A stretch of DNA of 64,000 nucleotides from Dysidea avara (GCF_963678975.1 NC_089274.1:3894001-3958000), one strand, 5' to 3'; shown: positions 23,167 through 36,559, numbered from the stretch's first letter. A program made the numbers and translations. The notes: a model not told the origin generated them from the sequence alone.

Positions 23167-25199
23167 GATGCTATTCGTGGGCTCTGCATGAAGGGGCTTG
23201 TCCACATATTTTAATGAAAGCTCGGTTTAGACAATCTACATGTAAATTGAGTAGCTTTCTATTAGAGTGATTGCTCTATTAGAGTGGTTGGCTGTTCTAT
23301 TACAGTATTAGAGTATCTCGATCTTGTATTGCATTTAATACAAGCACTGAATGAGTTACTCGGAGCACTTAATTTAGCTACACCCAGCAATCTTTCAATT
23401 AATGACATATAAAGATAACGGTGTTTCTAGAGCTCCGGCAGCCGGAGGTGGTTTGCCAATGCTACAGCTCCGTCACTCCATCACGTGATGTGATACTTCG
23501 ATACTTCAACACGCGGTATTTCAGTTGAACTATAGACTGGGCCGCCTGTCGCCTGTACCTGTATCGTGCTGTATGGTTTAAATGGAAGAAAGTGACTCTG
23601 AGCGGGAGGGAGTGTTAGGGACTGTTGAAGAGGAGTGTGACAGCGTAAACTTTGTTCTTGGTGAGAAGTTTTCGTCTTACGAGCAGCTGAAGGAGAAGAT
23701 TACTGCGTACCAACAAGGGAATAATGTCCAGTTAGCCTACACTGACTCGCGGACGCTGGATGCTGCTCGGAAAAGAGCACCGAAAAGAATACAGAAAGCA
23801 AATGAAAAATTACATTATTATTCTTTGCACCTTACGTGCAATCTTGGTGGAAAGCCGTTCCACAGCAAAGGATCTGGCCAGAGACCTTGTCACAGGTATA
23901 GCAACTAAGTGGTCGAAACTTATTTAGCTGATGATGCTACGTATAATACTATGTGCAGCACGATTAAGCAGAATTGCAAAGCTTGTATAAAGCTTAACTT
24001 AAGTGAAGATGGCCAGTACCTGGAGGTCACAGACGTCTGCAATACTCACAATCATGAAGTCAGCAAGGTACAGTATGCTAGAAATTAATTACATCATGCA
24101 TTGGGCTATTTCTATTACGTGTGTACATGTAATTTTTTTTTCTAACAGGCTATTTATGATCATTTACCCCGACAACGAAAGTTGACACCATCTGAACGGA
24201 ATGAAGCTGCTGAATTGTTAAAATTAAGGGTGAACAATAAGCTACTTCAGCAGCACCTATCACAATCAACTGGGAAGATTGTTACCCTAAAAGATATCAG
24301 CAATATAAAGCACTCAATACGGAAAATGGATGGAAATGATTTGGAAAAATTGTCTTCTTATCTGAAGGCAATAGAAGGTAAAACATTTTGTGTAACTGAG
24401 CAATGTACATCACCAAATATTTTATTTATTGTGCATTGCAACTATTCCACATTTTCGCACAAACCTAATTTTACAGTATTAAATCGATACAATGGGTGAA
24501 ATATTTATGAACAATAAAAATTGTGTAAATTTATTGAACACTTGTTTTCATGATGAAGAAAGGTGCTAAGTGCAAAAACATATTTCCCAAAGTTTAAAAA
24601 TCTTTGTTTACTATCATCAATGTTCCAAAAGATATGAAAAATATGAGCATTAGTATGCTCCATGTTTAATAAGCCATTCACTCTCACTTTTTTTCAAATT
24701 TTACCCTTGTAGTGCTGAAAGGCATAAATTACTTATTAATTTTATGAGAAAGTAACAGTGAAAGTCATGTTGATTGTACTTGTAAGTTGTGACTGTTGAA
24801 CTAGGCACATGTAATTTATTTTCAAGTTCCATTTTGTCACTGTACAAATCAATCTTTCTGTTTTTACCAGTTTTCTTTGAACGTTCTTAGTTTATAGGCT
24901 GAAACTTTGGTTGACCATTCCTATGTAGATAAATATGTAATTAAAATGGAGTTAAAAATGCAGATCCGGTCTTATATAGCAGCAGTACTTCTTTGAGCAC
25001 ATAACATAGTTATCTCATATGTACTTGCATAATATATATTATGTACATGCATACTTGAATGCAGAAGTAATAGAGGGGTGTGTAAGCACCCTTCTATATC
25101 TCCTCTAACAGACTGGAAACTGACTTACTAATGGACTAGAAACTTGCCTTAAATATGTATATATGCACTACTTAACTGCATGTGTAGTTGTCTTAAAAC

Positions 25200-25435
25200 A
25201 ATATCAATTGCAGTTATGCTAACCTCTGAACACAATCTTGAAGAGTGCTTGAACTGATATAGGATGCAGATTCAAGGCTTCCAGGCTTCCGAGGTACAGT
25301 CATGGATTTTTCTCCTTTCTGCAACTTTTCAAATACACTTAATTAATATAACATCTTAAACAGGCTGTAGGACCAGGTGTCCTACAAACCTTCAGTTGCA
25401 CTTGTGCTGTAAAGCCTTAAAAGAAATAAATAACC
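25200..25435 (+). repeat. SINE (family 1) nested in MULE copy 1
   Basis: A box-B-like GATTCAAGGCTTCCAGG, a middle part GTCATGGATTTTTCTCC and the diagnostic tail CAGGCTGTAGGACCAGGTGT with an A-rich end. The same insertion is present in copy 2 at 42281-42516, so it predates the duplication. Confidence 0.65.
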
Positions 25436-25644
25436 CCTGCACTTGAAACTAGTTTGAAATCCAGTGGTTAGAAGTAGTATACTCATCATGTTATGGCTGT
25501 AAACCTGTTGCAGTGACGTGTAATCCAAGAAACAAGCTTGGAAGATACCATCAATTATATGCTATAGTATGTATTTTTTGGATTTTTATTCAAATTAACT
25601 GCTGCAATTATTGCTTTTGCAAGTCCCACACACCTGCACATGCC

Positions 25645-25649
25645 TACAC

Positions 25650-25717
<68 letters not shown>
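25645..25717. repeat. (CA)n microsatellite
   Basis: About 70 bp of CA dinucleotides in a MULE intron. It is 2 bp longer than in copy 2 (42726-42796). ORFs across it are artefacts. Confidence 0.95.
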
Positions 25718-25719
<2 letters not shown>

Positions 25720-25964
25720 AACGCCACAGGTGTGAGTGCTTTTTGCATGCCATATGTACAGCGCTGTATATAGCAGGGTTAAAAATCAAGAGTTATTTGG
25801 ATTTTCCAAGTCAACTGAGCCATAATGTTTGTGTCACATTTACAAAATATCGGATAACATGAATGACGTATCAATCAAGTTTTATCACTGCATTGGTTTA
25901 GGTGGATGGCAATGTAAGTGTGCCACTGGTGGGGTTTCATGCAGAATGAATGATTAGTAAAAAT

Positions 25965-26616
25965 GTGACCGAATTTTGGAAAACCGTCGATATACGCACA
26001 ACAGCACTTTTGTAATAAAACGCATTTAAAAACTATGGGTAAAAAATGCAAGCTCCAGAAAAAAAATTATGCAAGTTTTTATCATCTCATCGTCTCGCTG
26101 GTGGGTGAATTAAGCCGCCAATGGATAAATCCTGGGAATCATCGTGTCCGCCTGTCCATAGGGAGTACAAAAATCTTTGTTTCATCTACATACACGAAAG
26201 GATTCCAAAGTTACAGACGTTTGTTTACGTTGCGGTGACGAAAGAATTTACTGACGATCGTTTTTCAGTGAATTTGCCTTCCTTCTCGAACAAAGAAGCA
26301 TGCCTGGGGAAAAAAACTATACCTTGGTGGATGCACGAATTCATGGCGAACACAATGAGCCAAGATTAAATTCCGTACGTCGTTGTATCAGTAAGTTATG
26401 ATGGTTTATGTAAGTGCCTGTAGATTCTTTTCTCGATAGCTTCTGTACATATCAAATTATTTGCTCGTCCGGCTGTCTAGTGCTGTATTTCCAACGCTGC
26501 TTAACTTAGGAAGCTGAAACTTGGCTAGTACATTCCCCTGTCCCTGTAGAAAACAAAGAACAAATAAAATGCATTTAATTTGTGCGGATATCGACGGTTT
26601 TCTAAAATTAGGTCAC
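25965..26616. mobile_element. GTGACC-ended MITE nested in MULE copy 1
   Basis: The left end GTGACCGAATTTTGGAAAAC and the inverted right end GTGACCTAATTTTAGAAAAC, with CCGTCGATATxCGCACAA continuing both. About 650 bp. Related ends occur at 17319, 36560 and 60575. Confidence 0.75.
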
Positions 26617-29259
26617 AAATAATGACTGTATGCAAGCAGCCTATTGCTCCACCCCTTTTCACAGGGTAGTGCTGACAAATTAGTCATTATAGGTGCCTTG
26701 TATGTAGGGGGAACATAACATTTGTAATCAATAACTCAAGAATGGGACTGTGTGATGAAACACGGAATTAGTTTCTAATAAGTTTTGGATGATATCTCGA
26801 ACAGCAAGATTTACATGCTGCTCTCTGTAGGCCTTGGAGCCACACCCACTTATTGCGATTATATTGTTGAAGTAGTTCATCAATAAAAACTTATCTGGTT
26901 TGGAATAATGTACTATTTATGGCAACATTGAAATCAGGTCACTATACTACCAATTCAGATGACCTGGAAGTAACCCAAGGTGTTCATGTTCACTATTTAT
27001 ATCTAAAACTTCTAGCTATATTTTGGGCACCCCACTAGTATAAGTATTAAAATTTCTAGCTATATAGTGTGAGCTATAATAATGATCAGTCAGTAAAATA
27101 ATTGGTATTGGTTTGGCTAAATAAGTAGGTTCATCACCTATGGGCAATATCACACATTTCCAATAAGTGGGCATGACCCACAAAAAAAAGCTGGCAAAGA
27201 ATTATACAATCACTGTGTTTCCCATTGAGTTGTATGATATATAATGGATTAGTGGGGCATGGCTCCACGTATGCCTACAGACATGCAGTAATAGAAAAAT
27301 ATTATCTATGCTACATAGTGAATATGACTCAATAAAGAGCTCAGACCATGATACACCATGATGCATCGATTCCCATGTCACCAAACTAAATGATTAATGT
27401 CACCAATTTGGGTCAGACGTGGATATTCTGTAAACCAGCTCAGAATGTGACCCGGGTGACTCGACCCTGATTCAACGCTGATTTGTACAAGTGTATAATG
27501 TTTTGTTCAATATTTGATATTAGATATAACTGCTGCTATGTATCATAAAATGTAGCTCTTGATCCATACCTTGGTTTTAGGGTTAGTTCCAAAATTACTA
27601 TAGGGGTCAGTGGGTCATCAAGATCAGTTTCAACCCTAATATGTAGAACATATGTACCCGTGTACATACTTGAAGTGCTCTTTAGAGCTATTTCTTCCAG
27701 GATCAACAGTTGAATTTCTGTGTGATGAAGACAAGAATCTTGTTGGTATTGTTTTTCAAGACGGCATTATGAAATCAACCTTTTCTGCTTTCCCAGAAGT
27801 TTTACTGGTGGATGCAACATATAAATTAACAGAATTGAGGATGCCCGTGTACTTGATGATGGTGGTTGACGGAAATGGTCAAAGTGAAATTGTGTGTGCC
27901 TTTGTTACAGTTTTGGAAACTGAGGAGTCAATGGGAAAAATGATACAAGTTTTCAAGTCTCACAATCCAGCTTGGGCCTCCTCAAGAGTTTTAATCTCAG
28001 ACAAAGATTGCAGTGAGAGAGCTGTTTTTGCAAAAGAGTTTCCTGGTATTTGTTTACAGCTTTGTTTATTTCATGTGTTACGAAGTTTTAGACGAGAGAT
28101 TACTTGTGACAAAATGGGAATCAGAGCTGGAGAAAGAGATCATGCTTTGGAAATTTTGTTAAAACTTGCATATTCTAGGTCTGAGTCAGACTACAATCAG
28201 CACTATGAAGTAAGCAAGAATGTGTGATGCATAAGTTGTTACCACTTCATCAGTGTAAATAGCTGATGTGCTTATTGTAGTCATGCATCTGTATTAAAAC
28301 CATACTCACTGTACACATGGCTCAATCATGTATATGTGACCTGCTGAGTGAAAACCCGACTTGCTTGATTTTACAACTACTTTGTTGTTTAGAGAGAATA
28401 AACAATGGGGTGTTAAAGTTGCAGTCTTTTCTGGTCAGTACTATGTACTTTTGGAGCTACAGCACTAGAAAGCAAAATTTGCAACATTGCCGTGAATTGA
28501 GGTATTCATCAAGGTACGATAAACTTACATTTTACAACATAACTTACGTTTTCTTTGTGGTACAAAAATGAAGCAAGGATATTCTCCATGAAAAGGCAAA
28601 TCTAGTGATGTATTACGCATTTCAGTTTATGACATTTTTCACTGATTTGTGAATGCTTTATTAAATATCATCTGGCTACTTACACTGAGTGAGCTACACA
28701 ATAGCTTATTAAGAGGCGTGGTTACCATTTCTTGATTTCTACGGCAATTAAGAGAAGACAATAAGTATCTGCTTAATAGTTGGCTTAAAAGGGTTCCAGC
28801 TAGATAAAAAGAGCTAGTTAACTACACATGTACAACTCACCTATAAGCGAGTTTTAAAAAGGGTTAGGCTAACGTATTTCAAAATGGGCCTATCTAAATT
28901 TGTAGTATTAAATCTGGGTGGCGCATTTCAAAATAGGTTGACCAATTTTAAATCAGTCAAATTTCGAAGAGGTTCATAACACTATTGTATCATGTGTATT
29001 ATGCATGTAGGTATGTTATGTGACTTCATGGTGTTGTTATTATAGGATTTACGGCTTGCTGGTCTCACCACAGTTTTTACTTACTACAATGATAATTGGC
29101 ATCCCATTCGAGAGGAATGGGTAGAATGTTTTAAGAACACAGCCTTCACCCTGGGCGAGAGGACAAACAACAGATTAGAGAGTATCAATGCTAAAGTGAA
29201 GAGTGTTTGTGCAAGGTATCTGCATGCTTAAATGCATACCTAGACAAGTATAAGGGAAA

Positions 29260-29470
29260 ATTAAGAATTGTAAATTCAATTAGGGATCATAGAAAATAGT
29301 AGGAGGTCACCTACACTTGCAGATAAACTAGTGGACATTTAATCCATAATTCAGTCATGGATACAAGGATAAATGTTCACTAACATATTTGCAGGTGTAG
29401 GCAACCTCCCTTGTTCCCTACTTTTTTACTACTGTATGATCCCTAGTCAAACTTTAAAACTCTTATATAT
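29260..29470. repeat. Degenerate hairpin MITE in MULE copy 1
   Basis: Relative of the 37796-38079 hairpin: TTAGGGATCATAG, CTAGTGGACATTTAATCC, then the inverted GCAGGTGTAGGCAACCTCCC and TATGATCCCTA. The arms are more diverged than at 37.8 kb. The same copy lies at 46339-46549. Confidence 0.65.
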
Positions 29471-31092
29471 GTACTTGTTTGTTTACATTTTCGCCAGAGG
29501 TAATGTTTATGACTGAAAATGTGTCCCAACTATAAATTATTGTCTTGAAACCATTACACTTTTCTTTCAGCTATTTTCAGCTCATTTCACAGTGCTACAA
29601 ACAAAAAACAGTAGAAGTGCCTCTGCAATCAATCCAGTAACCATGGAAAATACGGATGATTCCTGTTTACAATTGTATGGAAGCCATTGCGCTACCGCAA
29701 TCAACACCTTGTTATCACAAATTGATACCTTCGGCTGTTAACAAAAAGAAATGGGACACAAAGGAGGACAAAGGTAAGTCCATGATGTGTACATTGTACA
29801 TACTGTGGTGCATCTGTCAAGCTAAAGCAACATTGAATAAAATAGCTAGCTATTATCGAGTTGCACTTGTCTGAAGGCATCAGGCAGGCAGTAGAAAATT
29901 GCATTAAACAAAAATTTTTAAAAATCTATTGGAAACATTCTGAAGGCACTTTTGGGCTTGGTTATACCTAACCAATACTGCCAAGGCGACAGGATGGTAT
30001 TGTGAAGATGATTTTTGGATGATATTTTTGGCCAACTCTCCATGTTCCCTAATATAAAGCACAGTATACCGCATAATGTATGATACACAATTCATATTCA
30101 AGGACTAAACATTAAAACATATCTATTGTGATTATACGTGTGGATCATTTACTGTATGAGTAACTACCATGGCTCACCATGTTATAGGGACTTTTCTAGA
30201 CGGTTTCACTCTGTTGTAATTATTATCCAAGTTAGGGAAAGAATGATAACTAAGAAATATTATATAAGTGTACTTGCTTATTACCATGTACTGTATACTG
30301 TACTAGTGCAAATCGTTGCACGGTAGTATGATTGCAATGATTTCAACATTTCTCATCAATGTATGTACCATGATCACTTATACCTATTCTTATACTGTTT
30401 AATTACTCAGTTTGCATGCCTCAACCAGCACATCCTTAATATATACCTCTTGTGTTCTGCTCGTGGATAGATGAATACAAAATTATATATGTATATTTTA
30501 TGTAATATCCTAATTTAAATTATAAATCATTGTACAGGTACAGCACACTCATGCATTTTTTTGAACACTTTTGTGCCCTGCTGTCAACTTTACGGAATGA
30601 GAGGGATCACTGCACATTGATGGCTATGGTCAAGAAAAGGATTGATATGAAAGATCCTGTAGAAATTGAATACTCCTCAGTTCTCACACCTTATGCATTA
30701 AATTATGTATCCAAGCAGCTTTCATTGCGGAGGAAGGTCACCATAGTCTCAGAACATGATCGAGAATGCCATATTACATCATCGGAAGGGATTTTGAAGG
30801 TGACAGTCAACGGATGCCACTGTGCATTTTGGAACACCACCAACCTCCCTTGTCGTCATATTTTTGCTGTGCGAGAAAGAAAGAAACACCCTTTATTTAC
30901 TCCCTTACTTCTTGCGGAACGTTGGACAAAGGATTATATGAGAGATGCTTACTATAAAAAATCAGAATTAACAGTTGAGGCTTCAAGCAGTGTGAGTAGT
31001 ATATGATTATACAGCTATAAAATTCACTATAATTGTATGTACAGATTTCAAGTATTGGGCATGGACCACAACGGTCATGTTTAACACAGCAC

Positions 31093-31292
31093 NNNNNNNN
31101 NNNNNNNNNNNNNNNNNNNNNNNNNNNNNNNNNNNNNNNNNNNNNNNNNNNNNNNNNNNNNNNNNNNNNNNNNNNNNNNNNNNNNNNNNNNNNNNNNNNN
31201 NNNNNNNNNNNNNNNNNNNNNNNNNNNNNNNNNNNNNNNNNNNNNNNNNNNNNNNNNNNNNNNNNNNNNNNNNNNNNNNNNNNNNNNNNNNN
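31093..31292. other. Assembly gap (200 N)
   Basis: A run of 200 undetermined bases. It interrupts MULE copy 1 within the exon after the SWIM finger. What follows is not MULE sequence as seen in copy 2. Confidence 0.99.
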
Positions 31293-31680
31293 ACTCTAAT
31301 AGAGCAATCAGTAACTCTAATAGAACAATCATCAAACTGACTGTTCTATTAGAGTATATCGATCTTTTCTCTTACATGCAGGCATGCAGCAAGAATTTAT
31401 TATTTGTGTTCCATGCAGTCACTCAATTTTTTCTTTCTATAGTCTAAAGTGTTAAACTATAGTAGCAAAGCATATGAACTAAAGCATGAACATTAAGCAT
31501 AATCGAGCATAATAGGTAAATATTGAGCATTAATTTAAGCATAATAGGTGAATTTTTTAGCATGCAGTGCAGCATAGCATAATAGGTAAAATAATGAGTA
31601 TAATCGGCGGGTCCCTATGCACAGGTGTTCCAGTGCCGGTTCACTGCGTGCATGTGTGTGTGTATGTATGTGCGTTAGAG
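31293..31680. other. Gap-flanking non-coding DNA
   Basis: Begins with three copies of the CTCTAATAGAG palindrome (31293-31358), then AT-rich sequence with reiterated GCATAATAGGT and GAGCATAAT words. No gene seen. Confidence 0.5.
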
Positions 31681-31940
31681 AGAGAGGCAGAATAGCCAAG
31701 TGGCTAGAGCACATCCTGTTAATCAGAAGGGTCATGCCCGGTTATGCTAAGTTGGTGTTGTTGTTGTTGCTTCCTTAAACAAAAATCTTTACCCATATTG
31801 CTCCAGAGTACTCGGCTGTAAAATGAAGACCTGGTGACCTTGTGTCAACTGGGGAAGCAGCTGTAACATTAATGGGTACCAGAAAACAAGTTAACACCCA
31901 ACTGTCCTTGTCTCGCTTAGGGTGTAGGGGTCGTTGTGGA
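31640..31940 (+). repeat. tRNA-derived SINE (family 2)
   Basis: A TG-rich head, then TAGCCAAGTGGCTAGAGCAC (box A-like) and a weak box B near CCCGGTTATGC, followed by GTTGTTGTTGCTTCC and ACCTGGTGACCTTG. A close relative with the same order lies at 48872-49030 inside MULE copy 2. Confidence 0.6.
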
Positions 31941-32242
31941 ACTTCGGGTTCCGTTACTTCTCTCTGTGAGACTTGGGCAATCCTTGTGTGGCTTACGAGT
32001 GCTGCCCCAAGAGGATTTGCCTGCACCAAACTCAAGTAACTGAGGAATCTCAGTGCTAATTCGCTGGGGAGCAGTAGCCGTGTTTTGCTTGGCAGCTGTG
32101 TTTTGCTTGGCTGCTGTGTTTTGCTTGGCTGCTGGTGACTTCGTTTTCTGGTTTTTTTGTTTTTTTTTCTGTAGTGTGTGTGTGTGTATTTGAAGTAAGT
32201 AATTAGAGTAATCAAAGCAATTTATGCATTGTATATATTTAC

Positions 32243-32311
32243 CATCCACAAAGTGCACATTATCCCCATTAGGTCCAGTCCATTGCTTGTCTGATATGCA
32301 CAACAATTGTT
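32243..32311 (-). CDS. Possible internal exon of gene C (weak)
   Basis: A 69-bp segment between a GGCAG acceptor and a GTAAAT donor reads QLLCISDKQWTGPNGDNVHFVD in one frame (phase 1 in, phase 1 out). Its exit phase fits the 21768 exon. The hydrophobic-hydrophobic-Cys start recalls VVTCND of gene A and IVSCQP of gene B. The entry phase does not fit exon 53812-53930 (phase 2), so an intervening exon would be needed, or this is chance. Confidence 0.22.
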
Positions 32312-32344
32312 CTGCCATAGAATAATTATTCATTACATTTTGAG

Positions 32345-33540
32345 ATTTTCTGCTATGGGTTGTTTATGTATGTAGTAGCTGCTTTTTCTTTTGTGTTGGG
32401 GTAGGATTCCTAGTAATGGAGTAAGCCCAATATAATTTTCAAATAAAACTACGATAAGATGCTCAGCTGAGGGGTACACTGGTGACCCCAATCCTCATGC
32501 ATCAGCTGTTGTCACCCTACTCACTCATTCACTTGGTGTGATGTATTTTGCTTACAAACTGGATGGCAGGGCACACAGTTTGAGCTTTACACATAATCCA
32601 TACAGTATCTGCATAGTTCTTGCAATGCATATTATTGTTTCACAATTGTTGCTACTTAATCTTCACAAAGTCATGCATGCATGGAATAATTGATTAGAAA
32701 ATACAGTAATACTGTAGTATTCATTTGTATATCTGGTTTCTTATTACTGCAGCACTTGGTATAATAGTAGATTTTTAGCTTTAGGAATAGCTCCTTTTAG
32801 CTACAAGTGCATTTGTCATGGCTATAGTTCAAATCAATGGCAACTATGTACCTAACTAAGATTTCTAGCATCACCTTTTGAAAATATTAGTGCATATATG
32901 ACTGGCTGAAAACAGTCTCCAACATTTCTTGTTTCAAGCCCTGTCCGTCAGTGAGTCCGTGGAATGCATTATGCTCATTCACTTATCAGTTAATGGTCAG
33001 TTGGTTCATTCATTGTCATTCTCATAGGTGTAGTTTCCCTCTGGCCTTTATTTGAGGCCAGGTATTACCATATGTACGTATAGTTTCAATCGCATGAAGA
33101 TTGGGACAGCTGTGTGATTTGTGTTAGGGGCATAGCCCAAGGGTTGTGGGTGTATATCAACAAATCCCAAGCAGTCGTGGTATAAGTGATGATCATTTGG
33201 GGTGCACTCACCTAATAGGTGAAAGAACTAACTGTGACCAGAAATCATCCCGTTTCTTTTATACAGTAGCATCTGAAGATCGATCATAGTTTTAATAGCG
33301 TGGGCTAATAGCCATCAGAATGTTATCCATACGTTAAAACATCATTAATATGTTACCATGCTTCAACACGCAATGTTAGAAAACTTGCAACTGTGGGATG
33401 GAGTTTATATTATTTATATTGTTGTCATTTTTGTACTAATTTAAGCCAACTAACTTCGTTATTGGGATAGTAAGTAAGTTATTATATTAAGTTAAGTACT
33501 TAGGACTGTAAGTTACTAACCAATTTCAACGTAGCAATAC
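32345..33540. other. Non-coding region
   Basis: No ORF with family features, no RNA gene and no clear repeat recognised. Confidence 0.4.
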
Positions 33541-33544
33541 TGAG

Positions 33545-33866
33545 CAGTGGCGGATTTAGGGGGGTTTCAAGGTTTCCACGGAAACCCCCTTTGAAAAATG
33601 ATTGCATAACAATTAAATGTTTTAATTATCGCGGCGTGCGTCTCGATCGAGATACTCTAATAGAGCAGTCACAGTAGCTACTAAAGTAGTGTGTAGGAAG
33701 TTATTTAATATATTTTATGTACTATTACTAAACTGTGACCTTTTTTTTTTGGTCTCACCTTACCAAACCAGACGATGTAGTGCAAACTTTTGCGTATCTC
33801 ATGTCAATATATATCTCCACCTTCTAAACTGGAAACCCCCTTTATAAATTCCTAGATCCGCCACTG
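33545..33866. mobile_element. hAT-like MITE (CAGTGGCGGAT ends)
   Basis: CAGTGGCGGATTTAGG at the left and CCTAGATCCGCCACTG at the right, with GGAAACCCCCTTT near both ends. The inside carries ATCGAGATACTCTAATAGAG. A clean 8-bp target duplication is not visible. Confidence 0.7.
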
Positions 33867-36555
33867 AATAGTACTGAGCTTTGCTGTTCCGTGGTCTGTT
33901 CAAAGGCTGATACTCGGTGGGTAGAAATACGCATCCACTATTGCCCAAACAATTATTTTGTGCCTTCATTATCCTTTAGGACCAACTAACTAGCTATCTT
34001 AGCAAATATACTCAACTTGGCAATCACTTCAAAAATGAGTCTCACAATACAAAGCTCTATGTCGCTCAATATAACGAGTCAAAGCGCATCGTTTCTTTAC
34101 TGGCTGGGTATCAAAGTCATTGGAAAACCAATTTCCAGAACAATATGCGAGTTAAACCCCGAGCGGCGCCTTTGAATTCCCGCGCTAAAGTGGTATATAT
34201 ATTACATATATAATAGTTCTATAGCCTTAATTTTGTTGAGTACATTACAATAACTGTTTTTTGGTTGCCAGGAAATAATTTGTTGCTAACATGATGCACT
34301 GTAGGATATGAGTATATCAATGCATAATACTATCATTAAATATTTCCCTGTGAATCCCTGTGAAGGTGTAAGTGTAGTTTTGACTTTTTGTCAAAGCCGG
34401 GTTGGTAAAAGACCATTACCCAAAGGAGGTACGGTGTGGTTTATGTGAGCTACAGGGTATATAGAGAGCCTATTTTTGGAGTGTAATGCTAAGAACTATG
34501 TACCAATCACAAGGTTTTCTTATGCTAAATCCAGTGGTGTAATTCAATCCCAATGGTTTGAAGGTGATTTACATGGTCTATTGGAGACTTTGTCACATGA
34601 TGAATAATTTCAAGTATGAAATGGAGGATAAGCAGCCACCAGAGAAGACAGCACTGCTAATAACAAAGTGAGGACTGCCCAGGGAATCTTAATTATAATC
34701 CTTCATATAACATCAAAACATTCTTTCCACAATTTAAAAATTCAAGAATGCAATTAGCATTAATTCTTTGTGATGGTGCTGATTTCATGAGCTATTAGTA
34801 ATACCCTATAATCCATACTGAACTGTAATCACTTACAAGTCCTTTTTGGTGTTTTGTCATAATTGTTTAAGTTGGGTCCTAATACATAGTTAGGGTAAGC
34901 TGTTTGACATGCAGTGATCTATTTAATGGCAGTGTAGCCATATATATATACACTAGTCAGTGTATTATAGCATGTAACATGCTGTGGTTGATGTAGGTGG
35001 ATTGTGGTACTTCAGTGAGTGTGAGTAAGGAAAATGAATGAAGTCAGATATGACATATATAAAATTAACAATGTGTATCAGTCCCCTGTCACTATCCAGC
35101 ATTTTCCTGCAAGCTGTGAAACTTGATCATTGGTTTTCACAAAGTAGTTATCATACATAGCAATAAAATTAATCCCTCTTTAAAATATTTTAAAGTAACT
35201 TTAACCCGATGCACTGTTAAGCTGTAGGCCAGCTGTGGGCATGAACCTGGTTTTCTGAAATTGGATATAGGAAAACCACATGTCTGCGTGTAGTATGATT
35301 GTATGTTTGTCTGTCCACATCATGCTTGTGAACAAGTTTGAAAAGTTTCTATCTTAAAGGACACTTTGTTCAATGAATGAGCACCCGTGTGCATAAAGGT
35401 TAGCTTTCTTACACTTAATCATTCTCATTGTGATAACTTGAATGAGGATGGCTGATCTCTGAGAACATTGAATGGGGCTTTCCCTGTGTGCTGTGAAGCA
35501 TTTTAACTAGAAATGGTGGGTGGACACACCCATCACAACTTGTAATGAACCGTTTACTGGCTAAATAATTTGCTTTAGAAAACAAGTCATGTAGTACACC
35601 TTTGCTGTGTTTGGAAACTACTTGACAATGAGGCGGCCACTATAGAGAAGTGGTTAAGAAGGTGGCCACTACATACCGAGGTGATTAAGGAGGTGGCTGC
35701 TGAGTGAGCCATTCATGTCAATGTCTGTGAATACATCTCAGATCCAGCTGCCAAGTAAATTTAGGCAGTAGGTGCGTGTGTGGTGGCTACAGCTCTTCTA
35801 TGCAAACATGAGTTCACTTTTCGTTGAGATTGTTTTGTTACTACTACACTATTCTGCTTGTCAAATTAATTTAACAGTAAAGGTACTTTGCATTGAAGGA
35901 TTAGATGACTTAATATTTTCAACATTTAAAATTTACTGTTACAGGACTGTGTATTTTGCAACATGCACATTTTACTTTGCATGTACAGTGTATAAGGTCT
36001 GTTTGTATCTACATTAGACGTAAAATTATTCTGATGGGACTGCAAAGACAAGATGCTTATACATATTGAACTAGGTAAGCTACATACATGCAGTGGTTAC
36101 AGATATACGAATATTTCTACTTATAGGAGAAACAGAAAACGGTGATTCAACATTGCTGTATACATCTGAGAACAATTATAGTGCTACTTTGACATTTACA
36201 GTGTGAATGTTGTGTCTGTATTGTGTTATTGTAAACTGTTTACACATCGTGGTTGTTTTTATTCCTCACATTAGTCATAAGTCATTGCATTATGTTTATG
36301 AGTACGCAGTAAGGATCCAAAGGCAGTGTATGTGCTTACTGGAGATCCAGGCCTAAGGCTTGTTTGGAGACCTAGTATGGTGAAGTGTCAACTGATATCA
36401 CTGATGCCCTTTCCACATGTGTCAGCATAAAAGTTCCATGCTCCATGGCCGTGCATGGGTAGTCAGTGGTAGTATGTGGCATTGTTGTGACTATGGAAAG
36501 GTGGAATGACGTGATTGATGCACCACAAAGCTAAGCAATTTACTAGCAACATACC
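33867..36555. other. Non-coding region
   Basis: AT-rich DNA with short ORFs only. A small internal repeat GAAGTGGTTAAGAAGGTGGC occurs near 35640-35700. No gene or RNA was recognised. Confidence 0.4.
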
Positions 36556-36559
36556 AAAT

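Larger units (their letters stand above)
23419..31092 (+). mobile_element. Mutator-like (MULE) transposon, copy 1, cut by the assembly gap
   Basis: Starts CGGTGTTTCTAGAGCTCCGG after the 9-mer TAAAGATAA (23410-23418) and runs to the N gap. It matches copy 2 (40500-48171) base for base, except for about five substitutions that I saw and a 2-bp CA-length difference. It contains the transposase exons through the SWIM finger and the start of the next exon. The right third is missing. Confidence 0.85.
23582..31092 (+). pseudogene. MULE transposase, copy 1 (FAR1-like, DDE, SWIM)
   Basis: Exons: 23582-24067, 24149-24378, 27701-28209, 29046-29215, 30538-30991, 31045-gap. The first has CKACIKLNLSEDG and VCNTHNHEVSK, a FAR1/FLYWCH-like zinc-finger region. 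The second carries a helical LPRQRKLTPSERNEAAELL segment. The third is the MULE core: LLVDATYKL (first D), LISDKDCSERAVF (second D) and LCLFHVLRSFRRE. The fourth has TLGERTNNRLESINAKVKS, with a candidate catalytic E. The fifth is the SWIM finger GCHCAFWNTTNLPCRH. Architecture is that of ZSWIM3-like animal MULEs. An in-frame TAA at 23906-23908 splits the finger exon, with no plausible intron around it, so this copy likely makes no full protein. Confidence 0.82.

Noticed and set aside
25513-25862. His/Thr repeat ORFs
   Set aside because: Produced by the CA microsatellite in a transposase intron; same at 42594-42941.
31033-31340. ORFs crossing the N run
   Set aside because: Undetermined bases translated as open frame.
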